Assembly (NCBI RefSeq): GCF_013624435.2
Contig: NZ_CP061768.1
Span: 744,001-808,000, forward strand
DNA: 64,000 bases
Direction: 5' to 3'
Source: Nocardioides campestrisoli
Lineage (GTDB): Bacteria; Actinomycetota; Actinomycetes; Propionibacteriales; Nocardioidaceae
Shown here: positions 45,181-54,194 of the stretch, piece after piece
Position numbering within the stretch: position 1 is the stretch's first letter
How the letters are laid out: the number at the start of each line of letters is the position of its first letter
Position numbers and translations under genes: made by a program
Notes under the pieces: model-generated
Database searches by the model: none
Told to the model about the DNA's origin: nothing
The model's input: only the letters and a program-made list of their open reading frames with translations

Positions 45181-47198
45181 GCATCCTGGACTCCGAGCCG
45201 CGCACCACCACCGAGCCTGGTGGGGGCGGGGGACGCAGCAAGCGTCCCGGTCTCTCGCCGCTGCTGCGCGACGTGCTGTTCGCCGTGACGGCGCTGGTCG
45301 TCGCGGTCGTGGTGATCCTGCCCGGCCGCGAGGGGGCCGGCACCTCGATCTCGTTGATGCAGCTGGTCGGCTCGATGGCTGCGATGACGGTGGCCGCGGT
45401 GGGGCTCAACCTGCTGATGGGCTACGCGAAGCTGGTCTCGCTCGGTCAGGGCGGGTTCTACGCCATCGGCGCCTACGCGAGCGCTTGGCTGATCCTGGAT
45501 GCCGGCTGGCACCCGTTGCTCGCGATCGCCGGTGCGCTGGCGATCTGCGGGGGAGTGGGCGCGGTCGTCGCGGTGGCCTCGATGCAGCTGCGGGGTCCGC
45601 AGTTCTCGGTGATCACGCTGGTGCTCGCGATCCTGGTGGAGCGGATCCTGAGCGAGGCCGCACCGTTCGGACGGCTGGCGGGCTACCCGAACCACGCCCA
45701 GCACGGCACCACGGGCCTGCCGTCGATCGAGGTCTTCGGCTTCGTGCTCGAGCCACCGATGATCGCGAACACGGTGGCCACGGTGATGGTGCCTGTCGTG
45801 GTGGTGACCGCTGTGGTGGTCATCCTGTCGCGCAACATCGCCCGCTCCCCGTGGGGCAGCTCGTTGAGCGCGATCGGTGAGTCCGAGATGCTCGCGGCGC
45901 ACCTGGGGGTGCACGTGTTCCGGAGGAAGGTGTCGGTCTTCGTGCTGGCCTCGGTGCTGGGCGGCCTGGGGGGCGTCTTCACCACCCTGTGCTTCGCGCA
46001 CCTGCAGCCGGAGACCTTCGACATCTTCCTCACCATCACCATCGTGCTGGCCGTCGTCTTCGGCGGCTCGGGCACCGTGCTGGGCCCGGTGGTGGGCGCG
46101 GTCGGGATCGTGTGGCTGGAGCAGTCCGACGCGCTGGCGCGGGTCAGCCAGCTCCAGCAGGACCACCTCTCCGACTCCTGGTACCTGTCCACCCCGGGCC
46201 TGGTGGGGGTGCTGTTCATCCTGACCCTGTTCCTGATGCCCAAGGGCATCGTGGGCTCGCTCAGCGCGGTGGTCACCGGCCGGCGCCGGCACGCCGACGT
46301 GGCCGAGGACGACGGCGCCGGGCTTGGCGAGGCTGCCGGGCTGGACGCGGGCTCCGACGTGGTCCCCGCTGCCGACGCCCCCGCCCCGGTCCAAGGCCGA
46401 AAGGATGCGACGGCAGGTGCCCAAGGGCGGCCGTTGCTGACCATGACGGGACTGGGCAAGAAGTTCGGAGGTCTGCAGGCGGTGGCCGAGATGGACCTCA
46501 CGGTGGACCGAGGTCAGATCCACGCGGTCATCGGTCCCAACGGCGCGGGGAAGTCCACCCTGGCCAACCTGCTCACCGGTGTCTACAAGCCCAGCGCGGG
46601 GACGGTGGTCCTCGACGGCCGCGACATCACCGGCCTGGCGCCGCACACGGTGTCGCGGGCCGGGGTCGGGCGCACGTTCCAGACCCCTCAGCTGTTCGGT
46701 GACGCGACGGTGCTGGACAACGTGCTGGCCGGGTTCGTCGACACCGGAGAGACCCCGCTGTGGGCCGCAGCTCTCAAGCCGCCCTCGCGGTACCGCCGGG
46801 ACGCCGAGATGCGCACGGAGGCCGCCAGGCTGCTCGACCTGGTCGGGCTGAAGGAGTTCGCGGGCCTGCGGGCCGGTGAGCTGCCCTATGGCAAGCAACG
46901 GGCGCTGGAGATCGCCCGGGCGCTGGCTGGTGAGCCGGAGCTGATCGTGCTGGACGAGCCCGCTGCAGGCCTGCTCGCCACCGAGACCGCCGGACTGGGC
47001 GACCTCTTGATCTCGCTGCGCGCCCACGGTTACGCCCTGATCGTGGTCGAGCACCACATGGACCTGGTCGCCCGGATCGCCGACGAGGTCACCTGCATGG
47101 ACCAGGGCCGGCTGCTCTCGCGGGGCACCCCGGAGCAGGTCCTCTCCGACGAGGCCGTCGTCGCGGCGTACCTCGGCAAGCCGATGGAGGAGCACTGA
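45177..47198 (+). CDS. Fused Liv-type permease-ATPase (LivM-LivG)
   Basis: 673-aa two-domain protein. Residues about 30-360 are a LivM-type membrane domain (GLNLLMGYAKLVSLGQGGFYAIGAY); a glycine/alanine/proline-rich linker runs to about 415; residues 420-670 are a LivG-type ATPase with Walker A GPNGAGKST near 452-460, LPYGKQRALEIARAL near 568 and Walker B LIVLDEP near 588. No stop or start context separates the domains. In the first Liv system they are separate genes. The fusion fixes one permease to one ATPase; LivF follows with a 1-nt TGATG overlap. Confidence 0.92.
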   Translation: MSILDSEPRTTTEPGGGGGRSKRPGLSPLLRDVLFAVTALVVAVVVILPGREGAGTSISLMQLVGSMAAMTVAAVGLNLLMGYAKLVSLGQGGFYAIGAYASAWLILDAGWHPLLAIAGALAICGGVGAVVAVASMQLRGPQFSVITLVLAILVERILSEAAPFGRLAGYPNHAQHGTTGLPSIEVFGFVLEPPMIANTVATVMVPVVVVTAVVVILSRNIARSPWGSSLSAIGESEMLAAHLGVHVFRRKVSVFVLASVLGGLGGVFTTLCFAHLQPETFDIFLTITIVLAVVFGGSGTVLGPVVGAVGIVWLEQSDALARVSQLQQDHLSDSWYLSTPGLVGVLFILTLFLMPKGIVGSLSAVVTGRRRHADVAEDDGAGLGEAAGLDAGSDVVPAADAPAPVQGRKDATAGAQGRPLLTMTGLGKKFGGLQAVAEMDLTVDRGQIHAVIGPNGAGKSTLANLLTGVYKPSAGTVVLDGRDITGLAPHTVSRAGVGRTFQTPQLFGDATVLDNVLAGFVDTGETPLWAAALKPPSRYRRDAEMRTEAARLLDLVGLKEFAGLRAGELPYGKQRALEIARALAGEPELIVLDEPAAGLLATETAGLGDLLISLRAHGYALIVVEHHMDLVARIADEVTCMDQGRLLSRGTPEQVLSDEAVVAAYLGKPMEEH

Positions 47199-47914
47199 TG
47201 ACACTCGAGGTCGACACCCTGGAGTGCGGCTACGACCGCGCACCCATCCTGCACGGCGTCAGCGTCCACCTCGACCCGGGTGAGCTGGTCGCGGTCGTGG
47301 GCTCCAACGGCGCAGGGAAGACCACCCTGGTCCGCACCATCGCCGGGCTCCTGACCGTCCGCTCGGGTGACCTGCGCATCGAGGGTGCGTCGTTCGCCAA
47401 GAGCTCGCCGGCCAGGCGCGCCCGCCAGGGGATCGTCATGGTGCCCGAGGGACGCAAGCTGTTCCCCCAGCTCACCGTCGGGGAGAACATCGAGATCGGC
47501 CGCCACGCCGCCCGTGGGCGCACCGACGGCGAGGACCCGGTGGCGGCGCTGCTCGACGCGTTCCCCATCGTCACCGACCGGTGGAACCAGCAGGCGAGTC
47601 TGCTCTCCGGTGGGGAGCAGCAGATGGTCGCCCTCACCCGCGCCGTCGCCGCCCGACCCCGCTACCTGCTGCTCGACGAGCCCTCGCTGGGCCTGAGCCC
47701 GCTGAAGACGCTGGAGGTGTTCGGGCTCATCGAGATGATCCGCGAGTCGACCGGCGCGGGCATCCTGCTCGTGGAGCAGATGGCCGACCAGGCCCTGAGA
47801 GCCGCCGACCGCGCTTACGTCCTCGAGCACGGACGAGTCTCCATGGAAGGACCCGCCGCCCAGGTGCGGGCCTCCGACGAGGTGCGCCGGGCCTACCTCG
47901 GCGTCGCCGGATGA
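47198..47914 (+). CDS. Liv-type ABC transporter ATP-binding protein (LivF family)
   Basis: 238-aa ATPase. Walker A GSNGAGKT is near 36-43, signature LSGGEQQM near 138-145 and Walker B LLLDEPSLGLSP near 158. Its ATG overlaps the stop of the fusion protein. The partner ATPase is the C-terminal half of the fusion. Its own 3' end overlaps a possible start of the following ACAD, so uptake and catabolism genes are translated as one unit. Confidence 0.93.
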   Translation: MTLEVDTLECGYDRAPILHGVSVHLDPGELVAVVGSNGAGKTTLVRTIAGLLTVRSGDLRIEGASFAKSSPARRARQGIVMVPEGRKLFPQLTVGENIEIGRHAARGRTDGEDPVAALLDAFPIVTDRWNQQASLLSGGEQQMVALTRAVAARPRYLLLDEPSLGLSPLKTLEVFGLIEMIRESTGAGILLVEQMADQALRAADRAYVLEHGRVSMEGPAAQVRASDEVRRAYLGVAG

Positions 47915-47925
47915 GGAAGGTGGAC

Positions 47926-49200
47926 ATGTTCGACTTCGGACCCCGCTCCCAGGCATTGGTGGAGCAGACGAACGCGTTCCTGGCGGACCACGTCTACCCG
48001 GCGGAGGCGCTCTTCGAGCGTCAGGTCGCCGAGGGAGGCGTGCCGCGTCCGACCCCGCCGGTGCTGCAGGAGCTGAAGGAGACCGCGCGTGGGCTCGGTC
48101 TCTGGAACCTCTTCCTGCCGCATCCGGAGAAGGACCACGACCCGCTCACCAACCTCGAGTACGCACCCATCGCCGAGCTCACCGGGCGCAGCCTCGAGCT
48201 GGCGCCGGAGGCGATGAACTGCAACGCGCCCGACACCGGCAACATGGAGCTGCTCTCGATGTTCGGCACGCCGGAGCAGAAGGAGGAGTGGCTCTATCCG
48301 CTGATGGCGGGCGAGATCCGCTCGGCGTACGTGATGACCGAGCCGCAGGTCGCCTCCTCCGACGCCAGCAACATCGAGACCTCCATCGTGCGGGACGGTG
48401 ACGAATGGGTCATCAACGGGCGCAAGTGGTGGATCTCCGGACCACTGCGCGAGGACTGCCGGCTGCTGATCCTGATGGGCATCAGCGACCAGGACCCCGG
48501 TGCCCCCCGTCACCGCCGGCACAGCATGGTGCTGATCCCGCGGGACACCCCCGGCGTGGAGGTGGTCCGCGAGCTCGACGTGCTCGGCTACCAGCCCTTC
48601 GAGACCCACGTCGAGATGCGCTTCACCGACGTGCGGGTGCCGGTGACGAGCCTGCTCGGTGAGCAGGGAGCAGGCTTCGCGATGTCCCAGGCGCGCCTCG
48701 GCCCGGGTCGCATCCACCACTGCATGCGCATGGTGGGGGCGGCGGAACGGGCGCTGGAGCTGATGATCCACCGGGCGGGTCGCCGGTCGACGTTCGGCAA
48801 GCCGCTGGTCGAGCGGGGCGTGGTCAGGGAGTGGATCGCCGACTCCCGGATGGAGATCGACCAGGCACGGCTCTACACGTTGCAGACCGCGCACCTGATG
48901 GACACCGTCGGCAATCGTGAGGCGGCCAGCGAGATCTCCGGCATCAAGGTCGTCGTGCCCAACATGGCGCGTCGCGTGGTCGACCGCGCGATGCAGGTCT
49001 TCGGTGGTGCCGGACTGTGCCAGGAGACGCCGCTCGCCCGGATCTACGCCGAGACCCGGATCGTCCGGATCGCCGACGGGCCGGACGAGGTGCACCGTCG
49101 TGGGCTGGCGCGGACCGAGCTCCGCCGCTTCAAGGCGGCGACCACCCCCGCGCCGAGCGGTGCCGCCGCGCACCTGTCCCACCTGTCCGAACTCGCCTAG
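47926..49200 (+). CDS. ACAD11-type acyl-CoA dehydrogenase family protein
   Basis: 424-aa ACAD-fold protein. ATG at 47926 has AGGAAGG 5 nt upstream; an in-frame ATG at 47911 overlapping the LivF stop would add five residues. APEAMNCNAPDTGNMELL, YVMTEPQVASSDASNI and WVINGRKWWISG are present. The catalytic segment RIADGPDEVHRRG has Asp384 instead of Glu. It is clearly paralogous to the 18996 and 34886 proteins. Being in the Liv operon, it probably acts on the imported compound after CoA activation by the next gene. No kinase adjoins. Confidence 0.91.
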   Translation: MFDFGPRSQALVEQTNAFLADHVYPAEALFERQVAEGGVPRPTPPVLQELKETARGLGLWNLFLPHPEKDHDPLTNLEYAPIAELTGRSLELAPEAMNCNAPDTGNMELLSMFGTPEQKEEWLYPLMAGEIRSAYVMTEPQVASSDASNIETSIVRDGDEWVINGRKWWISGPLREDCRLLILMGISDQDPGAPRHRRHSMVLIPRDTPGVEVVRELDVLGYQPFETHVEMRFTDVRVPVTSLLGEQGAGFAMSQARLGPGRIHHCMRMVGAAERALELMIHRAGRRSTFGKPLVERGVVREWIADSRMEIDQARLYTLQTAHLMDTVGNREAASEISGIKVVVPNMARRVVDRAMQVFGGAGLCQETPLARIYAETRIVRIADGPDEVHRRGLARTELRRFKAATTPAPSGAAAHLSHLSELA

Positions 49201-49269
49201 GCACGGTGTCGGCACCGGCGCCAGGCTGCTGACCGCAACCCCAAGAACTCCACCAGGAGGAAGGACCTC

Positions 49270-50829
49270 ATGAGCCTGTCACGCAACGTCTTCGGAATGC
49301 TCGACCGCACGGCCGAGTCGCACGCGGGTGACCGCCCGGGATACGGCTTCGAGGGCGAGGTGCGCACCTTCAGGCAGATGCGCGACGCCGCCCTGGACGT
49401 CGCAGGCGGGCTGCACGCCCAAGGTGTCCGGCCCGGGGACAAGGTCGCCGTGATGATGGGCAACCGACTCGAGTGGTTCGAGGTCTACTTCGGGCTGGCC
49501 GCGCTGGGCGCGGTCTGCGTCCCGGTCAACGTCCTGCTCACCGGGCCGGAGATCGCCCACGTGTGCCGGGACAGCGGCTCCCGGTACCTGGTGATGGACG
49601 AGATCGCCTCGCGCGGCCTCGCCGGGCTGGAGCACGACTTCGAGCTTGTCGTCACGGTCGGGGAGGTGTCGCCGCCGCGAGGAGCCAAGAGCGTCAGCTG
49701 GCAGGACGTGCGTCACGGCACGGCGCTGCCCGAGGAGCACGTGGGACCCGACCTGGGCGACACCTTCCTCCTCTACTACAGCTCGGGTACGACGGGTCTG
49801 CCGAAGGCCGCGGAGCAGTCGCACGACGGTGTGCTCTGGAACGCGATGGGGCAGCTCCAGGGGCTGGGGCTCGAGCCGCACCACAGGTACTTCGTGATTC
49901 CGTCCCTCTCGTGGGCGGCCGGCTTCCACAACCTGGTGATGTCCCTGACCTGGAACGGTGGCTACTCCGAGCTGCGTCGGACCGGCGGCGCGACGATGGA
50001 GAACATCGTGACCTCGATCGAGGAGCACCAGATCACCCACGTGATGCTGGTCCCCAGCCTGCTGCGGGACCTGGTCTCCCGGCCTGACCTGATGGACCGC
50101 CTCTCGGCCAGCTCGCTGGAGTGGATCGTCACCGGTGCGGAGCCGGTCCCGCGCAAGGTGATCGAGACGGTCTGCCGAGGTGTCTCGGGGGTCGACGTCT
50201 GCCAGGGCTACGGGCTCTCGGAGTTTCCCACGATCACCACCGTCCTGATGGCCGACGAGGTCTTCGATCACGAGGGTTCCGCGGGCCGCGCGCTGCCGCA
50301 CAGCGACCTCGCTGTGCGCGATGCCGACGGGCGGATCCAGCGTCATGGCAGGGGCGAGCTGCTCATTCGCTCGCTGGCCTCCATGAAGGGCTACCACGGC
50401 CGGCCCGAGCAGACCGCCGACGTCTTTCGGGACGGCTGGCTGCACACCGGCGACCTGGTCGAGCTCGACGAGGACGGCTTCGTCACCATCGTCGGTCGGA
50501 CCAAGGACATGATCATCTCCGGTGGGCTGAACATCTACCCCAAGGAGATCGAGGACGTCATCAGCAGGATCCCCGGCGTGCGGGAGTGCGCGGTGGTGGG
50601 TGTGCCGCACGAGCGCTTCGGCGAGACCGCGGTGGCCGTGGTGGTGAGCGAGGATCCCGACTTCGACCCGGCCGAGGTGACGCGTGCCTGTGAGGCCCAG
50701 CTGGCGTCGTACAAGCGTCCGCGCGAGGTGATCGTGCGACCGGAGCCGCTGCCGCGCAACGCCAACTCCAAGCTGCTCAAGCGCGAGCTGCGGCCGTGGG
50801 CGGCGGACACGCTCGGGGTCACCGGGTGA
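49270..50829 (+). CDS. AMP-forming acyl-CoA synthetase
   Basis: 519-aa ligase with CAGGAGGAAGGA before the ATG. P-loop YSSGTTGLPKA lies near 169-179; the GYGLSEFPTITT AMP-site segment, GDLVELDEDGFVTIVGRTKDMIISGG hinge and C-terminal PRNANSKLLK lysine segment follow. The last motif has NSK rather than the usual SGK, but the lysine is kept. It is in the Liv operon between ACAD and LLM genes. The substrate is unknown. Confidence 0.92.
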   Translation: MSLSRNVFGMLDRTAESHAGDRPGYGFEGEVRTFRQMRDAALDVAGGLHAQGVRPGDKVAVMMGNRLEWFEVYFGLAALGAVCVPVNVLLTGPEIAHVCRDSGSRYLVMDEIASRGLAGLEHDFELVVTVGEVSPPRGAKSVSWQDVRHGTALPEEHVGPDLGDTFLLYYSSGTTGLPKAAEQSHDGVLWNAMGQLQGLGLEPHHRYFVIPSLSWAAGFHNLVMSLTWNGGYSELRRTGGATMENIVTSIEEHQITHVMLVPSLLRDLVSRPDLMDRLSASSLEWIVTGAEPVPRKVIETVCRGVSGVDVCQGYGLSEFPTITTVLMADEVFDHEGSAGRALPHSDLAVRDADGRIQRHGRGELLIRSLASMKGYHGRPEQTADVFRDGWLHTGDLVELDEDGFVTIVGRTKDMIISGGLNIYPKEIEDVISRIPGVRECAVVGVPHERFGETAVAVVVSEDPDFDPAEVTRACEAQLASYKRPREVIVRPEPLPRNANSKLLKRELRPWAADTLGVTG

Positions 50830-50833
50830 CGCC

Positions 50834-51796
50834 GTGACCGCTGGCAGGTGGGGGATGACGATCCCCCTCGAGGAGCTCCCCGTGGCCCGCTTGCCCGAGG
50901 TCGCGCGGGAGCTGGAGGACCTCGGCTACACGGACCTGTGGACGGCCGAGGGCATGGGGGCCGACGGGTTCACGCCGTTGGCTGCGGCCGCTGCGGTGAC
51001 CACCCGCGTCCACCTGGGCATCGCCATCGCGCCGGCGTTCACCCGCGGACCTGCCTTGCTCGCCCAGACGGCGGCCACCCTGGCGGCGATGGTGCCCGGG
51101 CGGTTCACCCTCGGCATCGGAGCCTCCTCGAACGTCATCGTCGAGCAGTGGAACGGCATCCCGTACGAGAAGCCGCTCTCCCGCTCGCGCGACCTTCTGC
51201 GCTTCCTGCGGCCGGCGCTGGCCGGGGAACGGGTCGACCAGACGTACGACACGTTCGCGGTGCACGGGTTCCGGCTGGGCGTCGTACCCGACCCGGCGCC
51301 CCGGCTGCTGCTCGCCGGGTTGCGCGGCAAGATGCTCGAGCTGGCCGGGGCCGAGGCGGACGGGGCGGTCCTCAACTGGCTCTCGGCCGAGGATGTCGGC
51401 CGGGTGGCGCCCCAGGTGCACGCCGGCGGTGAGGGCAAGGAGATCGTGGCCCGGATCCTGGTGGCGCCCACCCGGGACGCCGAGCTCGCCCGCGCGGTCG
51501 CCCGCCGGATGATCACGACCTACCTCAACGTGCCGGTCTACCGGCAGTTCCACGCCTCGCTCGGCCGGGACGAGCTCGAGCCCATGTGGAAGCTCTGGGA
51601 CGAGGGCGACCGTCGCGGGGCGCTCGAGGCGGTCCCGGAGGCCGTCATCGACGAGCTCGTGGTGCACGGGTCGCCCGAGGAGTGCCGCGACCACATCGCC
51701 CGGTTCACCGAGCACGGGGTCACCGTGCCAGTGGCGCACCTGCTGCCGGTCGAGGCAAATGCGCTCCAGGCCTGCCGGGACCTCGCACCTCGCTGA
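50834..51796 (+). CDS. LLM-class oxidoreductase, probably F420-dependent
   Basis: 320-aa luciferase-like monooxygenase TIM barrel. The GTG is 4 nt after the ligase stop. The segments LEDLGYTDLWTAEG, TTRVHLGIAIAPAFTRGPALLAQTAATLAAMVPGRFTLGIGAS and the C-terminal HGSPEECRDHI are the standard F420-dependent LLM pattern in actinobacteria. It would reduce or oxidise a small substrate with F420; flavin use cannot be excluded. Context suggests action on the imported acid or its CoA ester. Confidence 0.88.
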   Translation: MTAGRWGMTIPLEELPVARLPEVARELEDLGYTDLWTAEGMGADGFTPLAAAAAVTTRVHLGIAIAPAFTRGPALLAQTAATLAAMVPGRFTLGIGASSNVIVEQWNGIPYEKPLSRSRDLLRFLRPALAGERVDQTYDTFAVHGFRLGVVPDPAPRLLLAGLRGKMLELAGAEADGAVLNWLSAEDVGRVAPQVHAGGEGKEIVARILVAPTRDAELARAVARRMITTYLNVPVYRQFHASLGRDELEPMWKLWDEGDRRGALEAVPEAVIDELVVHGSPEECRDHIARFTEHGVTVPVAHLLPVEANALQACRDLAPR

Positions 51797-51834
51797 CCGA
51801 CCGACCGACCTGACACGAGACGAAGGAGAGACAG

Positions 51835-52581
51835 ATGGAGCAGGAGTTCGCGGGCAAGGTGGCGCTCGTCACCGGAGGCAGTCGAGGGATGGGCCGAGAG
51901 ATCGTTCACGCCTTCGCCGAGCGGGGCGCCGACGTGGTGGTCGCCAGCCGGAAGATGGAGAACTGCGAGAAGGTCGCGGCCGAGGTGCGGGAGAAGCACG
52001 GCGTCCGCGCGCTCCCCGTGGGCTTCAACGTCAGCTCGTGGCCGGACTGCGACCGGCTCGTCGAGACCGTCTACTCCGAGCTCGGCCGGGTCGACGTGCT
52101 CTTCAACAACGCCGGCGGTTCGCCGCTCTACCCGAGCCTCGACCAGGTCTCCGAGGAGTACTTCGACAAGGTCATCGGCATCAACCTCAAGGGACCGTTC
52201 CGGCTCAGCGCCCTCATCGGCACCCGGATGGCCGAGGGCGACGGCGGGTCGATCATCAGCATCGGCTCCATCGAGGCGATCCGCCCCCAGCCGATGGCGC
52301 TTCCGTACGCGGCCGCGAAGGCGGGGCTGCACGTCTTCAGCGAGGGCTTCGCGCAGGCGTTCGGACCGAAGGTGCGGGTCAACACCATCCAGGCGGGTGC
52401 CTTCCTCACCGACATCTCCCAGGGCTGGCCCGAGGGCCTCAAGGAGAAGATGGAGAAGCAGGTCGCCCTGGGGCGGTGTGCCGAGCCCTCGGAGATCGTC
52501 GGTGCTGCCCTCTTCCTGGCGAGCGAGGCATCCTCCTACGTCACGGGCGCGGTGTTGCGGGTCGACGGGGGGTGGGGGTAA
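51835..52581 (+). CDS. SDR-family oxidoreductase
   Basis: 248-aa SDR with GACGAAGGAGA before the ATG. Cofactor loop TGGSRGMGR is at 13-21, NNAG at 91-94, catalytic Ser145 and Tyr158/Lys162 (YAAAK). The gap to the LLM gene holds four tandem GACC units (51795-51810). All catalytic residues are present, unlike the 16999 SDR. Likely a hydroxyacyl-CoA or alcohol dehydrogenase for this operon. Confidence 0.92.
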   Translation: MEQEFAGKVALVTGGSRGMGREIVHAFAERGADVVVASRKMENCEKVAAEVREKHGVRALPVGFNVSSWPDCDRLVETVYSELGRVDVLFNNAGGSPLYPSLDQVSEEYFDKVIGINLKGPFRLSALIGTRMAEGDGGSIISIGSIEAIRPQPMALPYAAAKAGLHVFSEGFAQAFGPKVRVNTIQAGAFLTDISQGWPEGLKEKMEKQVALGRCAEPSEIVGAALFLASEASSYVTGAVLRVDGGWG

Positions 52582-52610
52582 GCCGCGCGAAGACCGCGCG
52601 CTCCCGGACG

Positions 52611-53267
52611 ATGACGACGACGACACCCTCCCCGGCCACCGCTGTGGTGGAGATCCCTCGCACGCGCCGCGGCAGCCGTCGGGACGTGGTCCTGTGGGCC
52701 GCGATCGACGTCATGACCGAGGTCGGCTACCACGGGGCGTCGGTCCGTGACATCGCCGACCGTGCCGGCGTCACCACGACCTCGATCTACCACTACTTCG
52801 GGTCCAAGGAGAACCTCCTGCGGGAGATCATGGTCGCCTCGCTGACCGAGGTGGTCGGGCTGACCAGGACTGCGCTCGAGCGCGCTCCCGAGGATCCATC
52901 CGCCCAGCTCGCCGCCCTGGTGCGGGCATGGATCGACTTCCACACCCGGCGCCGTTCCCTGGCGAGGATCAGCGCCATCGAGCTGCGGAGCGTCGAGGGC
53001 GAGGCACGTGCCGAGGTGCTCGGGCTCCGTGACGAGCAGGAGCTCCTCTTCCGGGGCTTGGTGGAGCGCGGTGCAGCCCTCGGAGTCTTCAGGACGGAGT
53101 TCCCGCGGGAGGCGACCCGCGCGGTGCTGCAGATGGGGCGCGACGTCTCCGGCTGGTACGTGCCGGGCGGACCTCTCTCGGCAGCCGAGATCGCCGAGCA
53201 GTACGTGGTGCTGGCCCTGGACCTGCTCAGGTCCGGAATGACCGACGAGGAGCAGACATGGAACTGA
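52611..53267 (+). CDS. TetR-family regulator (KstR2-like C-terminal domain)
   Basis: 218-aa regulator beginning MTTTTPSPATAV; no clear ribosome site is visible. The helix-turn-helix lies at about 26-70, with GYHGASVRDIADRAGVTTTSIYHYFGSKENLL, and the protein ends with GWYVPGGPLSAAEIAEQY. It is a paralogue of the 34136 regulator and the TetR half of the 14568 regulator. It lies within a catabolic operon rather than divergent from one, and overlaps the nitroreductase start by 10 nt. Confidence 0.9.
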   Translation: MTTTTPSPATAVVEIPRTRRGSRRDVVLWAAIDVMTEVGYHGASVRDIADRAGVTTTSIYHYFGSKENLLREIMVASLTEVVGLTRTALERAPEDPSAQLAALVRAWIDFHTRRRSLARISAIELRSVEGEARAEVLGLRDEQELLFRGLVERGAALGVFRTEFPREATRAVLQMGRDVSGWYVPGGPLSAAEIAEQYVVLALDLLRSGMTDEEQTWN

Positions 53268-53911
53268 CCGAGGCGATGACGACGACCGGCACCTGCCGGC
53301 GCTTCGACCCACGCGAGGTCCCGCCGGAGGTGCTGCACGGGGCGTTCGACGTCGCTCGCTTCGGCCCCCAGGGCGGCAACCGCCAGGCGGTCCGGTGGCT
53401 GGTCGTGCGGGAGGCCCAGCTCAAGGAACGCCTCCAGGAGCTCTACCTGCGCCACTGGGAGCCCTACTACGCGCGTATCCAGGAGGGGCAGGTACGAGTC
53501 GGGGGAGGGGACCGGATGCTGGTCGCCGCCGACGAGTTCGCGCACTCCCTCGCGCAGGTCCCGGTGCTCGTGGTGATCTGTGCCCGCACCGAGGACCTGC
53601 AGGTGACGGACTCGGACACGGACCGGGTCAGCGTCGTGGGCGGAGCCTCCATCTACCCGCTGGTGCAGAACCTCTGCCTGGCGCTTCGCGACCGGGAGGT
53701 GGCGACGGCGATGACCACGCTGGTGTGCCGCGAGGAGCCGGCCGTGCGTGAGCTGCTGGGCATCCCGGACGAGTACCTGACCGCGGGGATGCTGGCCGTC
53801 GGCTACCCCGCGAGGAATTTCCCGACGAAGCTCAAGCGCCTGCCGGTGGAGGAGGTGGTCTTCTCCGACCGGTTCGGCAAGGGGCTGTTCGGGACGGGGA
53901 GGGCGACATGA
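53258..53911 (+). CDS. Nitroreductase-family flavoprotein
   Basis: 217-aa FMN protein. The ATG follows GACGAGGAG. The N-terminal TTTGTCRRFDPREVPPEVL corresponds to the FMN-phosphate segment, normally with an S-x-R-x-F pattern; NRQAVRWLVV and the C-terminal AVGYPARN complete the fold. Members reduce nitro groups, quinones or enones with NAD(P)H. Its stop overlaps the start of the broken alcohol dehydrogenase (ATGA). A role in the upstream operon is inferred. Confidence 0.88.
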   Translation: MELTEAMTTTGTCRRFDPREVPPEVLHGAFDVARFGPQGGNRQAVRWLVVREAQLKERLQELYLRHWEPYYARIQEGQVRVGGGDRMLVAADEFAHSLAQVPVLVVICARTEDLQVTDSDTDRVSVVGGASIYPLVQNLCLALRDREVATAMTTLVCREEPAVRELLGIPDEYLTAGMLAVGYPARNFPTKLKRLPVEEVVFSDRFGKGLFGTGRAT

Positions 53912-54190
53912 AGGCGTTGCGCGTGCACGGACCGGGGGACACCTGCCTGGAGGACATCCCCGAGCCCCGGGGTGTCCGCGCGCGACCAGTTCAAGGTCAG
54001 GGTCGCGGCGGCGGGCATCTGCGGCACGGACCTGTGCCTGCACCGGTCCGCCCAGTCCCGGCGGATTCTCGGAGTACGACATCGTGCTGGAGATCCCCGT
54101 CAGCGAATACCACAACCCCATCCAGTCCGCCTACGCATGCGGTTGGCCGATCGCGAGCAACCTCCTGGTGCGGTCATGGAGGCCTGAGCG
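53908..54190 (+). pseudogene. Frameshifted and truncated zinc-type alcohol dehydrogenase remnant
   Basis: The ATG overlapping the nitroreductase stop opens MKALRVHGPGDTCLEDIPEP, a typical zinc alcohol dehydrogenase N-terminus. The frame then loses sense, and from 53972 another frame continues DQFKVRVAAAGICGTDLCLH, including the zinc-ligand Cys of the GICGTD motif. From about 54069 a third frame reads SEYDIVLEIPVSEYHNP, of unknown origin. The remaining 250 or so residues of a normal enzyme are absent, and a convergent hydrolase gene begins at 54195. This is a decayed gene rather than a single base error. Confidence 0.75.
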
Positions 54191-54194
54191 GGGC

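Noticed and set aside
51795..51810. Four tandem GACC units as a functional repeat
   Set aside because: The stretch is very short and intergenic and is best seen as a simple sequence repeat.
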